A DNA stretch of 64,000 nt. Origin: G963677445 sp963677445. GTDB lineage: Bacteria; Bacteroidota; Ignavibacteria; Ignavibacteriales; Melioribacteraceae. The notes under the pieces were generated by a model. That model was not told where the DNA came from, made no database searches, and saw nothing but the letters and a program-made list of their open reading frames with translations. Made by a program: the position numbers and the translations under genes. Where the stretch lies: assembly GCA_963677445.2 (NCBI GenBank), contig CAXXGF010000048.1, forward strand, positions 124,001-188,000, given 5' to 3'. This document shows, in pieces, positions 18,898-28,323 of the stretch (its first letter is position 1; each line of letters begins with the position of its first letter).

Positions 18898-18938
18898 CGT
18901 GAGTTTTTTGCAACATGGCATGTTGCAAAAAACTCACG
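18898..18938. repeat. 41-bp perfect palindrome upstream of the kinase-regulator operon
   Basis: Two perfect 20-bp arms (left arm cgtgagttttttgcaacatg) around a single G at 18918. It lies 65 bp upstream of the kinase start, in the likely promoter/leader region. There is no T-tract next to it, so a simple terminator is unlikely. It could be an operator, a cruciform-forming site or an RNA hairpin. The rest of 18834-19300 shows no coding signal. Confidence 0.7.
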
Positions 18939-19301
18939 TATTGTGGAATGAATTTGAAGTTAAGACAGGCATAATAACATTAAATGGAGAGTTCATATTT
19001 GCGTTTTAATTACTTTTCACCTGATTTAAGCTTCCCGCAAACAATTAAAATGCTATACCAAAATACTATACTCAATATTAACTGAGTTCATACATACTAA
19101 AAAATGAGTTATCAATTTCGGCTAAAATCAATATTATGAGTATTTGTGTTAACAGTAATTGTATTGTTTCATAACCCGGCACAAAGTTTGACAAGAAAAA
19201 GTTTTCACCCCTAAATCAGTAACATTCCCAGTCGGCGGTTTGGCAGCCAAAGAGAGCGATAAGTCACCTCAAATCCGCCGAAATAATACCCTCGATAATG
19301 C

Positions 19302-19337
19302 AAAAACCCCGGAAGGCCATTCCGGGGTTTTATTTTT
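19302..19337 (-). terminator. Terminator of the M16 peptidase gene
   Basis: A perfect 10-bp stem (aaccccggaa / ttccggggtt) with a 5-nt loop, flanked by A-rich sequence on one side and T-rich on the other, so it could act on both strands. It lies 19 bp beyond the M16 stop codon. Confidence 0.8.
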
Positions 19338-19355
19338 TACTGCAAAATTTGTCTT

Positions 19356-22084
19356 CTATTGGACAGGTTTCCCATCCAGATCAATTACATGAACTTCGCC
19401 AAGATTCAGTTCTCTTACCCCGGCCTCAATAGTTTTCGCGTCACCGACAATAACATAAAGCATTTTATCCGGCCGAATATACTTTTCCGCGGCTTCAGCG
19501 ATCTCATCCGCCGTAACATCCTCTATCTTCGAAACGTAAGAAGCATAATAATCTTCCGGCAGATTATAAGTGTAAATATTCGAAATCTTTCCCGCTATCT
19601 GCGAGATAGTTTCAAACTCGCGCGGGAAACGAAGGGTGATATAATTTTTTGTATCCTGAAGTTCTTCATCACCGACAGGCAGATCGCCGGCAAGTCCGTT
19701 TAACTCTTTAACAAATTCAACCAGACTTTCTTTAGTATATTCCGACTGCACCTGTGAATAAGCCATAAAGGGCCCGACACCTTTCATATACATAAAAAAT
19801 GATCCGGCGCCATAAGTATAGCCTTTATCTTCACGAAGGTTTGAATTTAACCTGCTTGTAAATTTGCCGCCCAGAATAGTGTTCATAACTCTGGTCTGGT
19901 AATAATCAGGAGCGTTCCTCAGTGCGCCCTGATGACCGATAACAATCGCCGACTGAGCCGCGCCCGGATTATCAATTATATAGACCAGGCTTTTATCCAG
20001 CTTATCTGTGGAGGGTACGTTTGTTTCGGGAGCCTCACCTTTTCCCCAATCCTCAAAGGCCTTCTCCAGTTTCGGGATAATTTCATCAGCAGTAATATCA
20101 CCCGCGACAATCAGGCGGGCATTATTTGGAAGAATCCATTTTTTATAAAAACTCTCCAAATCACCCCGGGAAATCTTCTCAATCGATTCCTCGGTTCCGG
20201 TTCCGGTATAAGGCTGTCCATAAGGATGGTCGCTGCCATATAGAATCCTCATGAAATTTTTGATTGAAACGGTAAAAGGCTGTCGTTTCTCTTGCATGAT
20301 TCTTCCCAGGTACTGCTGCTTTTTGCGCGCCAGTTCCTCATCCGGAAAGGTTGGATTAATTATTATGTCAGCGTATATTTCAAGCGCATTATCGAGTTGT
20401 TTCTTAAGAGTGTTCAGAGTAACCGAGCTTCCGTCGAAAGAAGATGAAGAACCGAGTCCGGCACCTATTTCTTTTAAATCCTGAGCTATCTCAAGGGCTG
20501 TTCTGTTTTTTGTTCCTTCATCCTGTAAATCGCTCATCAGGCTTGAAACCCCCGGTTTGCCGGATGGATCATTTGCCCAGCCCGCTTCAATCTGGAGGTT
20601 AAACTGAACCAGTGGCAGTTCATGATGTTCGGCGATAACCACCTTCAACCCGTTCGAAAGTGTTCTCTTCTCAAATTCGGGCAGTGTAAGTTCCGGAGCT
20701 TCACCGGTTTCCGGTCTTTTAGTCCAGTCGATCTTTACATCCTCAGCCGCTTTAAGATCACCCTCCGGTTCCACTCTGATAATTAATCTTTTACCCGGAT
20801 CTAAATATTTTGCCGCGATTTCCCTGACCGATTCAGGAGTAGCGTTCAGGTATCTTCCCATATCCTTTTCGATATAATCGGGGGTGCCCCGGTAAACGTT
20901 ATATTTATTCAAAAGATCTGCTTTACCGCCAAATCCTCCGATAGACTGAATTCTTCTTACAAACGCCGATTCCCACGAATTTATCGCGGTCTGAACTTCT
21001 TTCTGACCAGGGCCCTGACTTATCAACTGTTTCATTATCTCATCTATTGCCGACTGAAGCTCGCTGAGACTGTGCCCCTGTTTGGCTGTAGCGATAATAT
21101 TAAAGTTGCCGGCAATCTCACCTGAGCTCTGAAAAGAAGTAACATCCTGGGCGATCTGCTTATCATAAACGAGGGCTTTGTAAAGCCTTGAGTTTTTGCC
21201 CCCGGTCAGAATACTCGCGAGAATATCAAGTTCACCATCTCCTTCATCATAATATGCCGGAGAATGCCACGACATATAAATGCGGGGCAGAGATACTTTA
21301 TCCTTCATGTCGACTTCTATTGAAGTTTCGAGCTCAGGGACCCATCTTTCAAGACGCGCCACAGGCGGTCCGGGAGGTATTGATCCAAAATACTTTTCCA
21401 CAAGTTTTTTTGTTTCTTCAGGATTTATATCTCCCGCGATCGAAAGACTTGCGTTATTGGGAGTATAATAAGTTTTGAAAAATTCATGCACATCTTCCAC
21501 AGAAGCAGCCGTCAGGTCATTCATGCTTCCTATTACTGAATGACTGTAGGGATGATCATCAGGATAGAGATATTCAAGCATAAGTTCATTTACAAGTCCG
21601 TAAGGCTGATTATCCACCGTTTGGCGTTTTTCATTTTTCACAACATCACGCTGACCATCAAGTTTTTTCTGAGTAACTGCGGGCAGAAGGTTCGCCATTC
21701 TGTCCGCCTCGAGAAATAACGCCAGTTCCAGGGCGTTGGATGGCACATTTTCCCAGTAATTTGTCCTGTCTTCGGAAGTAGAGCCGTTATTATCCCCCCG
21801 ACAGCTTCGAGCCATTTATCAAACATTCCTTCCGGAGCGTTTTCCGATCCTTCAAACATAAGGTGCTCGAAAAGATGGGCAAAACCGGTCCTTCCCCGTT
21901 TTTCATTTTTTGACCCGACATGATACCATAGATTTACAGAAACCATCGGAGTGGAATGGTCTTCATGAAGTATCACATCAAGTCCGTTTGAAAGAGTGAT
22001 CTTCTCATATTTTAATTCCGGTATTTCCTGAGCAGCCACAACTGAGCAGGTAATAAGGAAAAGAATTGAAATCATTTTTTTCAT
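19356..22084 (-). CDS. M16 (pitrilysin-type) zinc peptidase, two-domain (one frameshift)
   Basis: About 908 aa once repaired. A signal peptide is followed by an active M16 domain with the inverted zinc motif HLFEH (within FAHLFEHLMFEG) and GDNNGSTSEDRTNYWE. The second half (from about residue 480, KRTLSNGLKVVIAEHHE) is the M16C-like partner domain and lacks HxxEH (SLMSDLQDEG), as expected for a fused alpha/beta processing-peptidase arrangement. The frame is broken by one base in a G6 run near 21798: the upstream frame has AVGGIITAL where AVGGDNNGST is expected. Given an otherwise intact 2.7-kb gene, a homopolymer error is the likeliest cause. Role: degradation of exported peptides in the periplasm. 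The ATG start has GGAG 5-6 nt upstream. Confidence 0.85.
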
Positions 22085-22247
22085 AAAAACTCCCGGTTTA
22101 TTAATATATCTGAAAAGAATTTTGACGTTCGAAAAAAGTTTTTGTGTCCTGTATTGGAAAAATAATGAAATGAATAGTAAAAAAAGATACAAAAATCTGT
22201 AACCGGTCAATTTGACAGGTCAAAAAGAAACTTTATTTCATATCATC

Positions 22248-23371
22248 TCAACTCAGCTGATCTACCAGGCTGACACTGAATATCCTGGTGTTTTCTTTTT
22301 TGCCCCTCAGAAGAAGCTCTCCTTCCTCTCTGCTGACAAACCCGTTCAGGTTTCCAAGTTCATTATTCAGTTTTTCCGAAATAAGCATTTTTGAGGAATA
22401 TTTATTACATAAGTCCTGAATTCTTGACGCGGTATTAAGTGTATTCCCGTGATAGGCTATTTCCCTTTTGATATCTCCGATTTCGGTTGCCGTTACAATG
22501 CCGGAATCAAGTCCGCCTTAAAAAAAGGGACAACATCAAAATTAGAATTATAAAAGCTGCTTTTTGAACGGAGTAAACTATCATATTCAAAATAGGCATT
22601 AATGCAATTAAGATTTTTTAATCCCTTCTTCTTCTCCCATGAGAGCACCACTTCATCTCCGACATACTGATATATTTCGGCCTCATATTTCAGAACAATC
22701 TCCGAAAGATCATAATAACAGTTTTTCAACATACGGCTGTAAAGTTTATGCCCCATTTCTTCAGCCAGTGTTGTTGAGCCTTTCAGATCGAGAAACATAA
22801 ATATCCTCTCCTCCTCCCGTGGGTGATGGTACCTTCCGCTGAACATTTTCCATAAATTTCCAGGGCCGAATTTATGATCCACTTCAAAGAAAAAGTTCAG
22901 AAAAAATATTAGAAGCAGAATAAAAATAAATGTAACCGCTATAAATTCGAAAGTAAAAAATATTTTCATTTCCTGAAAGGTTACGGGAAATTCAAGAAGT
23001 CCGCTCCGGTATAAAATAAGATAAACAAGTGAAACCGTAATAAGAAGGCCAAAACTATATGAAATACTTTTGAATAATATAAGTCGGCCAAAGGATACCT
23101 TTCGAATGTCTGATTTTTCAACCAGGTAATCTGTCAGAACAAAAAATGTCCCGAAAATTAAGCCAAACAAAGCGCCTTCAATATACTGGATCGATGAATT
23201 CGCGAACTCAATGGTTTTCATACTTTCACTGCGAATTACCGGTTCGATTAAACGGAGCTGGTTCCTGACAAAGGTAATAAAATACCAGGAAAGTAAATTC
23301 AAAAATCCGGCGCATAAAATTACCGCCCAGGCCCATCTTCTTATTAAAAACTTAAATTTTATATTCTTCAT
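22248..23371 (-). CDS. Membrane adenylate/guanylate cyclase (one frameshift)
   Basis: About 373 aa after joining two frames. Four hydrophobic segments (about residues 12-35, 60-80, 98-122, 140-165) are followed by a class III nucleotide cyclase domain with FMFLDLKGSTTLAEEMG (metal aspartate) and YQYVGDEVVLSW (second metal site). The frame is lost in a run near 22517; the other frame continues GIVTATEIGDIKREIAYHGN and NTASRIQDLC, which are standard cyclase C-terminal motifs, and stops at 22248-22250. The substrate (ATP or GTP) cannot be assigned. The membrane part may sense a lipid-soluble or small extracellular signal. The single indel may be a sequencing error. Confidence 0.82.
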
Positions 23372-23611
23372 CTTTAGTCCGATTCTTAAGCATGTCCAAA
23401 AATAGCATATTCATCGTAAAAATTAAAATGACAGTTTTATAATTGTATAATAATTTTTTTTATTATTAAATTTGTAGCTGCTGCCAAACTAAATTGTAAT
23501 CGATACCGGATAATAATCCGATAAGCACTGATATTGATATTGAATTTCATTAAAAAAATGCTGAAATTCATAGTGATTATTATCAGGTGTCCAATTGAAA
23601 AAATTGAGGTT

Positions 23612-24673
23612 ATGGAAAACGAGAAAAAAATAGAGCTCAAAAATATGAACAAAATTGAGCTCCGTAAATATTTCTGCAAAATAAAAGAAAAACCTTTCAG
23701 GAGCGACCAGGTATTAAACTGGATATATAATCAGCTTGTGACCGATATTCAGGATATGCAGAATATCCCTAAGAACCTTCGCCAAAGGTTAAGCCGGGAA
23801 TGTACTCTTGACGCGCTTGAGTTAGCAGAGGTTCAACTATCTGAAACAACCGGCACAAAAAAGTTTCTCTTCAACACCGCTGATAACCATAAAATAGAAT
23901 CAGTAATTATACCTGAAGAAGAGAGGAACACATTATGCATTTCCACCCAGGTGGGCTGCCCTCTTGACTGTAAGTTTTGCGCGACAGGGGTAATGGGTTA
24001 TACAAGAAATCTGACAACCGCTGAAATAGTCGATCAGTATATCCATGCCGCCCGCGAAATAGGTAAGAAGGAATTGACAAATCTTGTTTTTATGGGTATG
24101 GGTGAGCCTCTGGTAAACTATGCCGCTACAATAAAGGCCCTCGAAATTCTTGGATCCGAACTTAATAACGCCATCAGCAGAAACAGAATCACCATTTCAA
24201 CTGTGGGAATACCGCAGAAAATTGAAGACCTCGCCAATTCGGGATTAAGGGTAAAACTGGCCCTTTCTCTTCATTCCCCCTTTGATAAGATGAGGAGTGT
24301 GATTATGCCGATAAATGAAAAATACCCTCTCGCGCAGGTTCTTGAGGCTGTAAAATATTATACGTCAACTACCAGAACCAGGGTAACCTTTGAATATATT
24401 ATGCTAAAAGGTTTTAACGACCGTGAGGAAGATTTAAGGGAACTGGTGAGAATATGCAGCGGAGTTCCTTCAAAAATAAATCTGATTCCCTTCAACAGTA
24501 TTGCTCATATGGCTCCCGAAGGAATATCCGCCAATCTGGAACCCTCTGCTTTTGAGACCATAATAGAATTTGCCGAAGAATTGCGCGATAGAAATATAAC
24601 TGTGATGATCAGGGATACAAGAGGTGATGACATCGCCGCGGCTTGCGGGCAGCTCGCCATAAAACATCAGTAG
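23612..24673 (+). CDS. rlmN: Dual-specificity 23S rRNA (A2503)/tRNA (A37) C2-methyltransferase RlmN
   Basis: A radical-SAM enzyme of 353 aa with the family CX3CX2C motif (CPLDCKFC, about residue 115), the GMGEP motif (about 167) and the C-terminal RDTRGDDIAAACGQL, which contains the catalytic resolving cysteine. It methylates A2503 of 23S rRNA and A37 of some tRNAs. The ORF is open back to 23534, but the ATG at 23612 (MENEKKIEL) fits the family N-terminus; the extra 26 hydrophobic residues are atypical. It lies about 200 bp upstream of rpsU, which has its own terminator; no operon is obvious. Confidence 0.95.
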   Translation: MENEKKIELKNMNKIELRKYFCKIKEKPFRSDQVLNWIYNQLVTDIQDMQNIPKNLRQRLSRECTLDALELAEVQLSETTGTKKFLFNTADNHKIESVIIPEEERNTLCISTQVGCPLDCKFCATGVMGYTRNLTTAEIVDQYIHAAREIGKKELTNLVFMGMGEPLVNYAATIKALEILGSELNNAISRNRITISTVGIPQKIEDLANSGLRVKLALSLHSPFDKMRSVIMPINEKYPLAQVLEAVKYYTSTTRTRVTFEYIMLKGFNDREEDLRELVRICSGVPSKINLIPFNSIAHMAPEGISANLEPSAFETIIEFAEELRDRNITVMIRDTRGDDIAAACGQLAIKHQ

Positions 24674-24871
24674 GATATAGTCTTTACCTGTTTATATTGC
24701 GGCATACTTTTTTATTAAACTCCGCTGATAAGAAGCGCTGATAATTTCCACGCCCCTCTTCATACGAGATTTTTCATTTTGGAGCTTGATTAAACAAGTA
24801 ATATTCAGTAACTTTCTTGATGATTTTTTTTACTTATTTAATAATCTCAAAATACCAAGGTGGTGATTTAA

Positions 24872-25069
24872 TTGATCGGGATTTTAGTTTCTGAACATGA
24901 GAATATTGATAAAGCTCTAAAAAGATTCAAGAAAAAATATGAAAGGTCAGGAGTTCTTAAGGAATATAAAAGAAGAACTTTCTACGTTAAGCCTTCTGTA
25001 GAGAAACGTATGGAGCGTATCAAAGCTAAAAGAAGAAACTCTCGTGAAGTTGCCCGGGACAGACGTTAA
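24872..25069 (+). CDS. rpsU: Ribosomal protein bS21
   Basis: 65 aa beginning at a TTG codon (MIGILVSE), which matches the usual bS21 start (MxxIxV.E...D.ALRRFKKK). It has the basic middle and the arginine/lysine-rich C-terminus (KRRNSREVARDRR). An SD-like AAGGTGGTGA lies just upstream. It functions in the 30S subunit near the anti-SD. It is monocistronic, with a terminator 25 bp downstream. Presence of bS21 together with frequent SD sites is notable because many Bacteroidota use few SDs. Confidence 0.95.
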   Translation: MIGILVSEHENIDKALKRFKKKYERSGVLKEYKRRTFYVKPSVEKRMERIKAKRRNSREVARDRR

Positions 25070-25090
25070 ATATTAAGGTCACCCGAATTT

Positions 25091-25118
25091 TAAAGCCCCT
25101 TTCCACGGGGTTTTTTTA
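25091..25118 (+). terminator. rpsU terminator
   Basis: A short cccc/gggg stem (extended by A-T pairs) followed by seven T, directly after rpsU and before the PBP4-type gene. Confidence 0.75.
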
Positions 25119-25137
25119 TTTTAAAAGATATGTTATT

Positions 25138-26541
25138 ATGAAAACACTATATTACCTGTTATTCCTTTTGCTAATATCTGATCTTGGCGCTCAAAGCCTG
25201 CGCCGGAATATCTCTGAAAAGCTGGATCAATTACCGGCGGATACCAAAACCGCGATTTTTATTTATGATCTCACCAAGAAAGAAACCTTATTCTCCTTAA
25301 ACGCGACCGAAGAAATGATACCGGCATCGAACACAAAATTATTCACCAGCGGGGCCGCTCTTTATTATTTCGGACCTGAATCATATTTTTCGACCGAAAT
25401 CTGCGTTTATGATGATTCACTTGAAGATGGAATAATTAATGGTGATATCATTCTCAGGGGATTCGGTAATCCCTCGGTAACATCAAAAGATTACGATTCT
25501 GTTGCCCTCGCGCTGAAAAAAAACGGTATTAACAGAGTAAGTGGAAATGTAATTGGTGATGAGTCTTGGTTCGATAATATTTATACAAGGGATGACTGGA
25601 TAAAAGGTGAAAGATCGAATGTATCTCTCCCCCCCGTTTCAGCTCTTGTAACCGACAGAAATATGATAAATATGAAATTTGAATGCGGCGGCAGAATTTC
25701 CACATCACCCGGAATTGAGCATTTCCCCCCATCCGAAAATATAATCATCAATAACCATTCGGTTATCAGCAATAAATACAGCCGTCTTGATATTGATCAG
25801 GAATTTAAGGGTGATTCAATTATTGTTGATATAAATGGCAGAGTGAAAAGAAGGAAATACGCGAGGTATTATTCGGTATTCACCGGATCCCCCGCTAAAT
25901 TTGCCGCCCTGGTATTTAAGAGCTCTCTTGAAAAGGCAGGTATTGAAGTAGATGGTAATATTGGAGAGGGATTTTCAGATGGAGCTTATCCGTTGACGGA
26001 AATTAGTATCAGTCTGCCCGATTTACTGTTGAAAGTGAATTCACAAAGCAATAATTATTATGCTGAATGTTTATTTAAATCGCTTGGCGCGAGGTATTCG
26101 GGGAAGCAGGGAAATTCTTTTTACGCCGCCCAGGCTGTGAATACATTCATTCTGGAAAATGATATTGCCGATTCCAACACTGTTGTTGTTGACGGCTCGG
26201 GAATTTCACGCTATAATTCAGTTTCGGTATTCTCCATTGTCAGTCTTCTGGAAAAAGTGTATGAAAATGATATGATATTTGACTGCTTTTATAATTCACT
26301 CGCTAAACCCGGCAAAAAAGGCACTCTCGAAAAACGATTCAGAAAAAAGGATAGCAGGAAAATCTTCCGGGGAAAAACAGGCACATTAAACGGAGTTTCG
26401 GCCCTTTCCGGTTACTTGGGAGATAAAGACCACATGATTGCGGTCAGCATTATTTTTGAGTTCAAAAGGAAAGGGGGGCATTATTATAAAAAGATTGAAG
26501 AAGAAATTGTGGAACTGACAGCAGCGAAACTGCTGAAATAA
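25138..26541 (+). CDS. dacB: D-alanyl-D-alanine carboxypeptidase/endopeptidase (PBP4, S13 family)
   Basis: 467 aa with a signal peptide and the three S13 serine-peptidase motifs: SxxK (PASNTKLF, about residue 64), SxN (SQSNNYYAE, about 302) and KTG (RGKTGTLNG, about 417). The intervening domain (about 80-280) is the PBP4-type insertion. It trims peptidoglycan cross-links in the periplasm. It is intact over its full length. It converges on secG with 12 bp between stops. Confidence 0.92.
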   Translation: MKTLYYLLFLLLISDLGAQSLRRNISEKLDQLPADTKTAIFIYDLTKKETLFSLNATEEMIPASNTKLFTSGAALYYFGPESYFSTEICVYDDSLEDGIINGDIILRGFGNPSVTSKDYDSVALALKKNGINRVSGNVIGDESWFDNIYTRDDWIKGERSNVSLPPVSALVTDRNMINMKFECGGRISTSPGIEHFPPSENIIINNHSVISNKYSRLDIDQEFKGDSIIVDINGRVKRRKYARYYSVFTGSPAKFAALVFKSSLEKAGIEVDGNIGEGFSDGAYPLTEISISLPDLLLKVNSQSNNYYAECLFKSLGARYSGKQGNSFYAAQAVNTFILENDIADSNTVVVDGSGISRYNSVSVFSIVSLLEKVYENDMIFDCFYNSLAKPGKKGTLEKRFRKKDSRKIFRGKTGTLNGVSALSGYLGDKDHMIAVSIIFEFKRKGGHYYKKIEEEIVELTAAKLLK

Positions 26542-26553
26542 AAATAAAAATTT

Positions 26554-26934
26554 TTATTTTGCAGTATCGCTGGTTGTTTCAGTTTCAGGAACTTCTGAAT
26601 CAAGAGTAGGAAGCGCGTGAGTTTCAGGCACCGCGTCCAAAGACTGGTTGTTCTGAATAATACTATCACGCTGTTCTTTTGTAGTCTGTCCGGGAAGGAA
26701 AAACAAGTTAGTAACGAGAGCGACTAAAAGTAATGCCGAACCCAGCCACCATGTAGCTTTACTGAGAAAATCGGCAGTTCTTCTGGCGCCGAACATCTGT
26801 CCGAATCCGCCGGCCGCTCCGCCGCCTCCGCCAAAAGTACCGGCTAGCCCGCCACCTTTGCTCGACTGCATTAAAACAATGACTATCAGCATCGCTGACA
26901 AAATAATGGAAATAATAACGAGTAATGAATACAT
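26554..26934 (-). CDS. secG: Preprotein translocase subunit SecG
   Basis: 126 aa. Two membrane segments (about residues 3-22 and 58-78) flank the conserved cytoplasmic loop VLMQSSKGGGLAGTFGGGG and the glycine-rich FGARRTADFLSKAT, both diagnostic of SecG. It carries an acidic, threonine-rich C-terminal tail longer than in E. coli. A component of SecYEG. It lies immediately downstream of tRNA-Met on the same strand. Confidence 0.95.
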   Translation of the reverse strand: MYSLLVIISIILSAMLIVIVLMQSSKGGGLAGTFGGGGGAAGGFGQMFGARRTADFLSKATWWLGSALLLVALVTNLFFLPGQTTKEQRDSIIQNNQSLDAVPETHALPTLDSEVPETETTSDTAK

Positions 26935-26959
26935 TCTTTAACTCCGGTAAAATCATGAG

Positions 26960-27033
26960 TAGCGAGGGAGGGATTCGAACCCCCGACACGCGGATTATGA
27001 TTCCGCTGCTCTAACCTACTGAGCTACCTCGCC
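26960..27033 (-). tRNA. tRNA-Met (CAU), elongator-like
   Basis: A 74-nt cloverleaf on the minus strand. The acceptor stem is GGCGAGG/CCTCGCT with A73. The D arm reads GCTC...GAGC. The anticodon stem-loop is GCGGA-ATCATAA-TCCGC with anticodon CAT. The T arm contains GGTTCGAAT. CCA is not encoded. The G1-U72 wobble pair rather than a C1-A72 mismatch argues against initiator tRNA; CAU could also be a lysidine-modified tRNA-Ile2, which I cannot exclude. Confidence 0.93.
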
Positions 27034-27115
27034 GTTCAAAATTCTCAAAAAACAAGACCCTAATTATATACATTTTTTTTTAGGAAATCAATTATCTTTT
27101 CTATTTTTCCTTCTT

Positions 27116-28138
27116 TTATTTTCTCTTTCCCTGGTCGCTCTCATTTATCCATTTAACCGCCTGATAAAGCATTATATTTTCACTGCTGTTTTTACTATTA
27201 TCCGGAATAAGAATATCGGGAATAATTCCTTCGGGATAAATATTGCCATTCCTGTCGCCAAAATATCCGGTTGTCAGCATTATTTTAATTCCGTTCCCTA
27301 TATCAAAAGGCTGGTTGATTGTTGCCAGTCCCCTGGTTTTTTCCCCGATAATGCAGACATTATTTTTACCAATAAATGATATTACACTCGCCTCACCGCT
27401 GCTGGCGGTTTTGTTGCCTGTAAGAATAACCACCGGTTTTTTAACATAATTAATTTTTTGTGGATTACTCACCGAAAAATGGATATTTGATCCTACCCCC
27501 GCTTTACCATCTTTTGCCCGCCATCGCCAGTAAATCCCTTCCGGATAAACTCCGCACCCGGCTGTATCTGAATCTACCAGGGGACTTAAGCCGGCAAGCA
27601 TGGGCCACAAATGTCCGCCGCTGTTATTTCTGAAATCGAGAATCCATCCTTTCATATCAGGATCATAAAGAGAGATAATTTTTTTAAAAAGATCGTCGGC
27701 ATATTTTTGCATTTTTTTATTATCGCCAGGTGAAATCCTCTCGACCTGAAGATATTTTATTCCTTTGTCATCCTCCGGTATTCTTTCGATATCAACCTTT
27801 TGTATTGTTTCCGGGTCAGCTCTTTCCCCAAACTTCCGGCCATCATTCATTATAAGATAACTATGGCCGTCACCCAGGCTGTCGATAAGAGACTGAATAA
27901 CGTTATATAATTCTGGGTCCGAGGATATTTCCTTTTTTTTAAGGGAAAATTGCGCCTCCAATTTTTCGAAGTCGACGATACCCCGTTTTATTGAGTTATT
28001 TTCTATAACCTCTAAGGCGTTCTCAATGACCTGAGGATATGATAATTCCTCTTGAGAAAATAAAAAAACATTCAGCAAAAGCAGTATAATAATAATCCGA
28101 TGCGCCGGTCTCAATTTAATTCCTTTCTTAAAAATCAT
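27116..28138 (-). CDS. S41-family (C-terminal processing) serine peptidase
   Basis: About 340 aa. A membrane/signal segment near residues 15-30 is followed by an S41-type catalytic domain. It has GWILDFRNNSGGHLWPM (the oxyanion-strand motif), PVVILTGNKTASSGEA with the nucleophile serine, and a C-terminal GIIPDI(L)IP motif. No PDZ domain is apparent, unlike Prc/CtpA, so it resembles the tricorn-core-like, PDZ-less branch. The ATG at 28138 is used; a TTG five codons upstream is also open. Likely a periplasmic or surface peptidase. Substrates are unknown. Confidence 0.82.
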   Translation of the reverse strand: MIFKKGIKLRPAHRIIIILLLLNVFLFSQEELSYPQVIENALEVIENNSIKRGIVDFEKLEAQFSLKKKEISSDPELYNVIQSLIDSLGDGHSYLIMNDGRKFGERADPETIQKVDIERIPEDDKGIKYLQVERISPGDNKKMQKYADDLFKKIISLYDPDMKGWILDFRNNSGGHLWPMLAGLSPLVDSDTAGCGVYPEGIYWRWRAKDGKAGVGSNIHFSVSNPQKINYVKKPVVILTGNKTASSGEASVISFIGKNNVCIIGEKTRGLATINQPFDIGNGIKIMLTTGYFGDRNGNIYPEGIIPDILIPDNSKNSSENIMLYQAVKWINESDQGKRK

Positions 28139-28323
28139 TTTTTTGATTATCAAAATATAGCCGTAAATAATAAAATTACAAGTTCAATTTTCCATATTAA
28201 ATTATTGCTAACATGATCTGAATTACATCATCCTTAATATAATCCATTTTGTGCCGAATAACAGAAAGAAGTTTATCTCAAAGTTGTAATTTAACACATC
28301 ACACACACAACTTTGGAGAAAAA

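Noticed and set aside
26960..27033. tRNA gene as an integration (att) site
   Set aside because: No integrase and no direct repeat of the tRNA 3' end found in the window; flanking genes are housekeeping.
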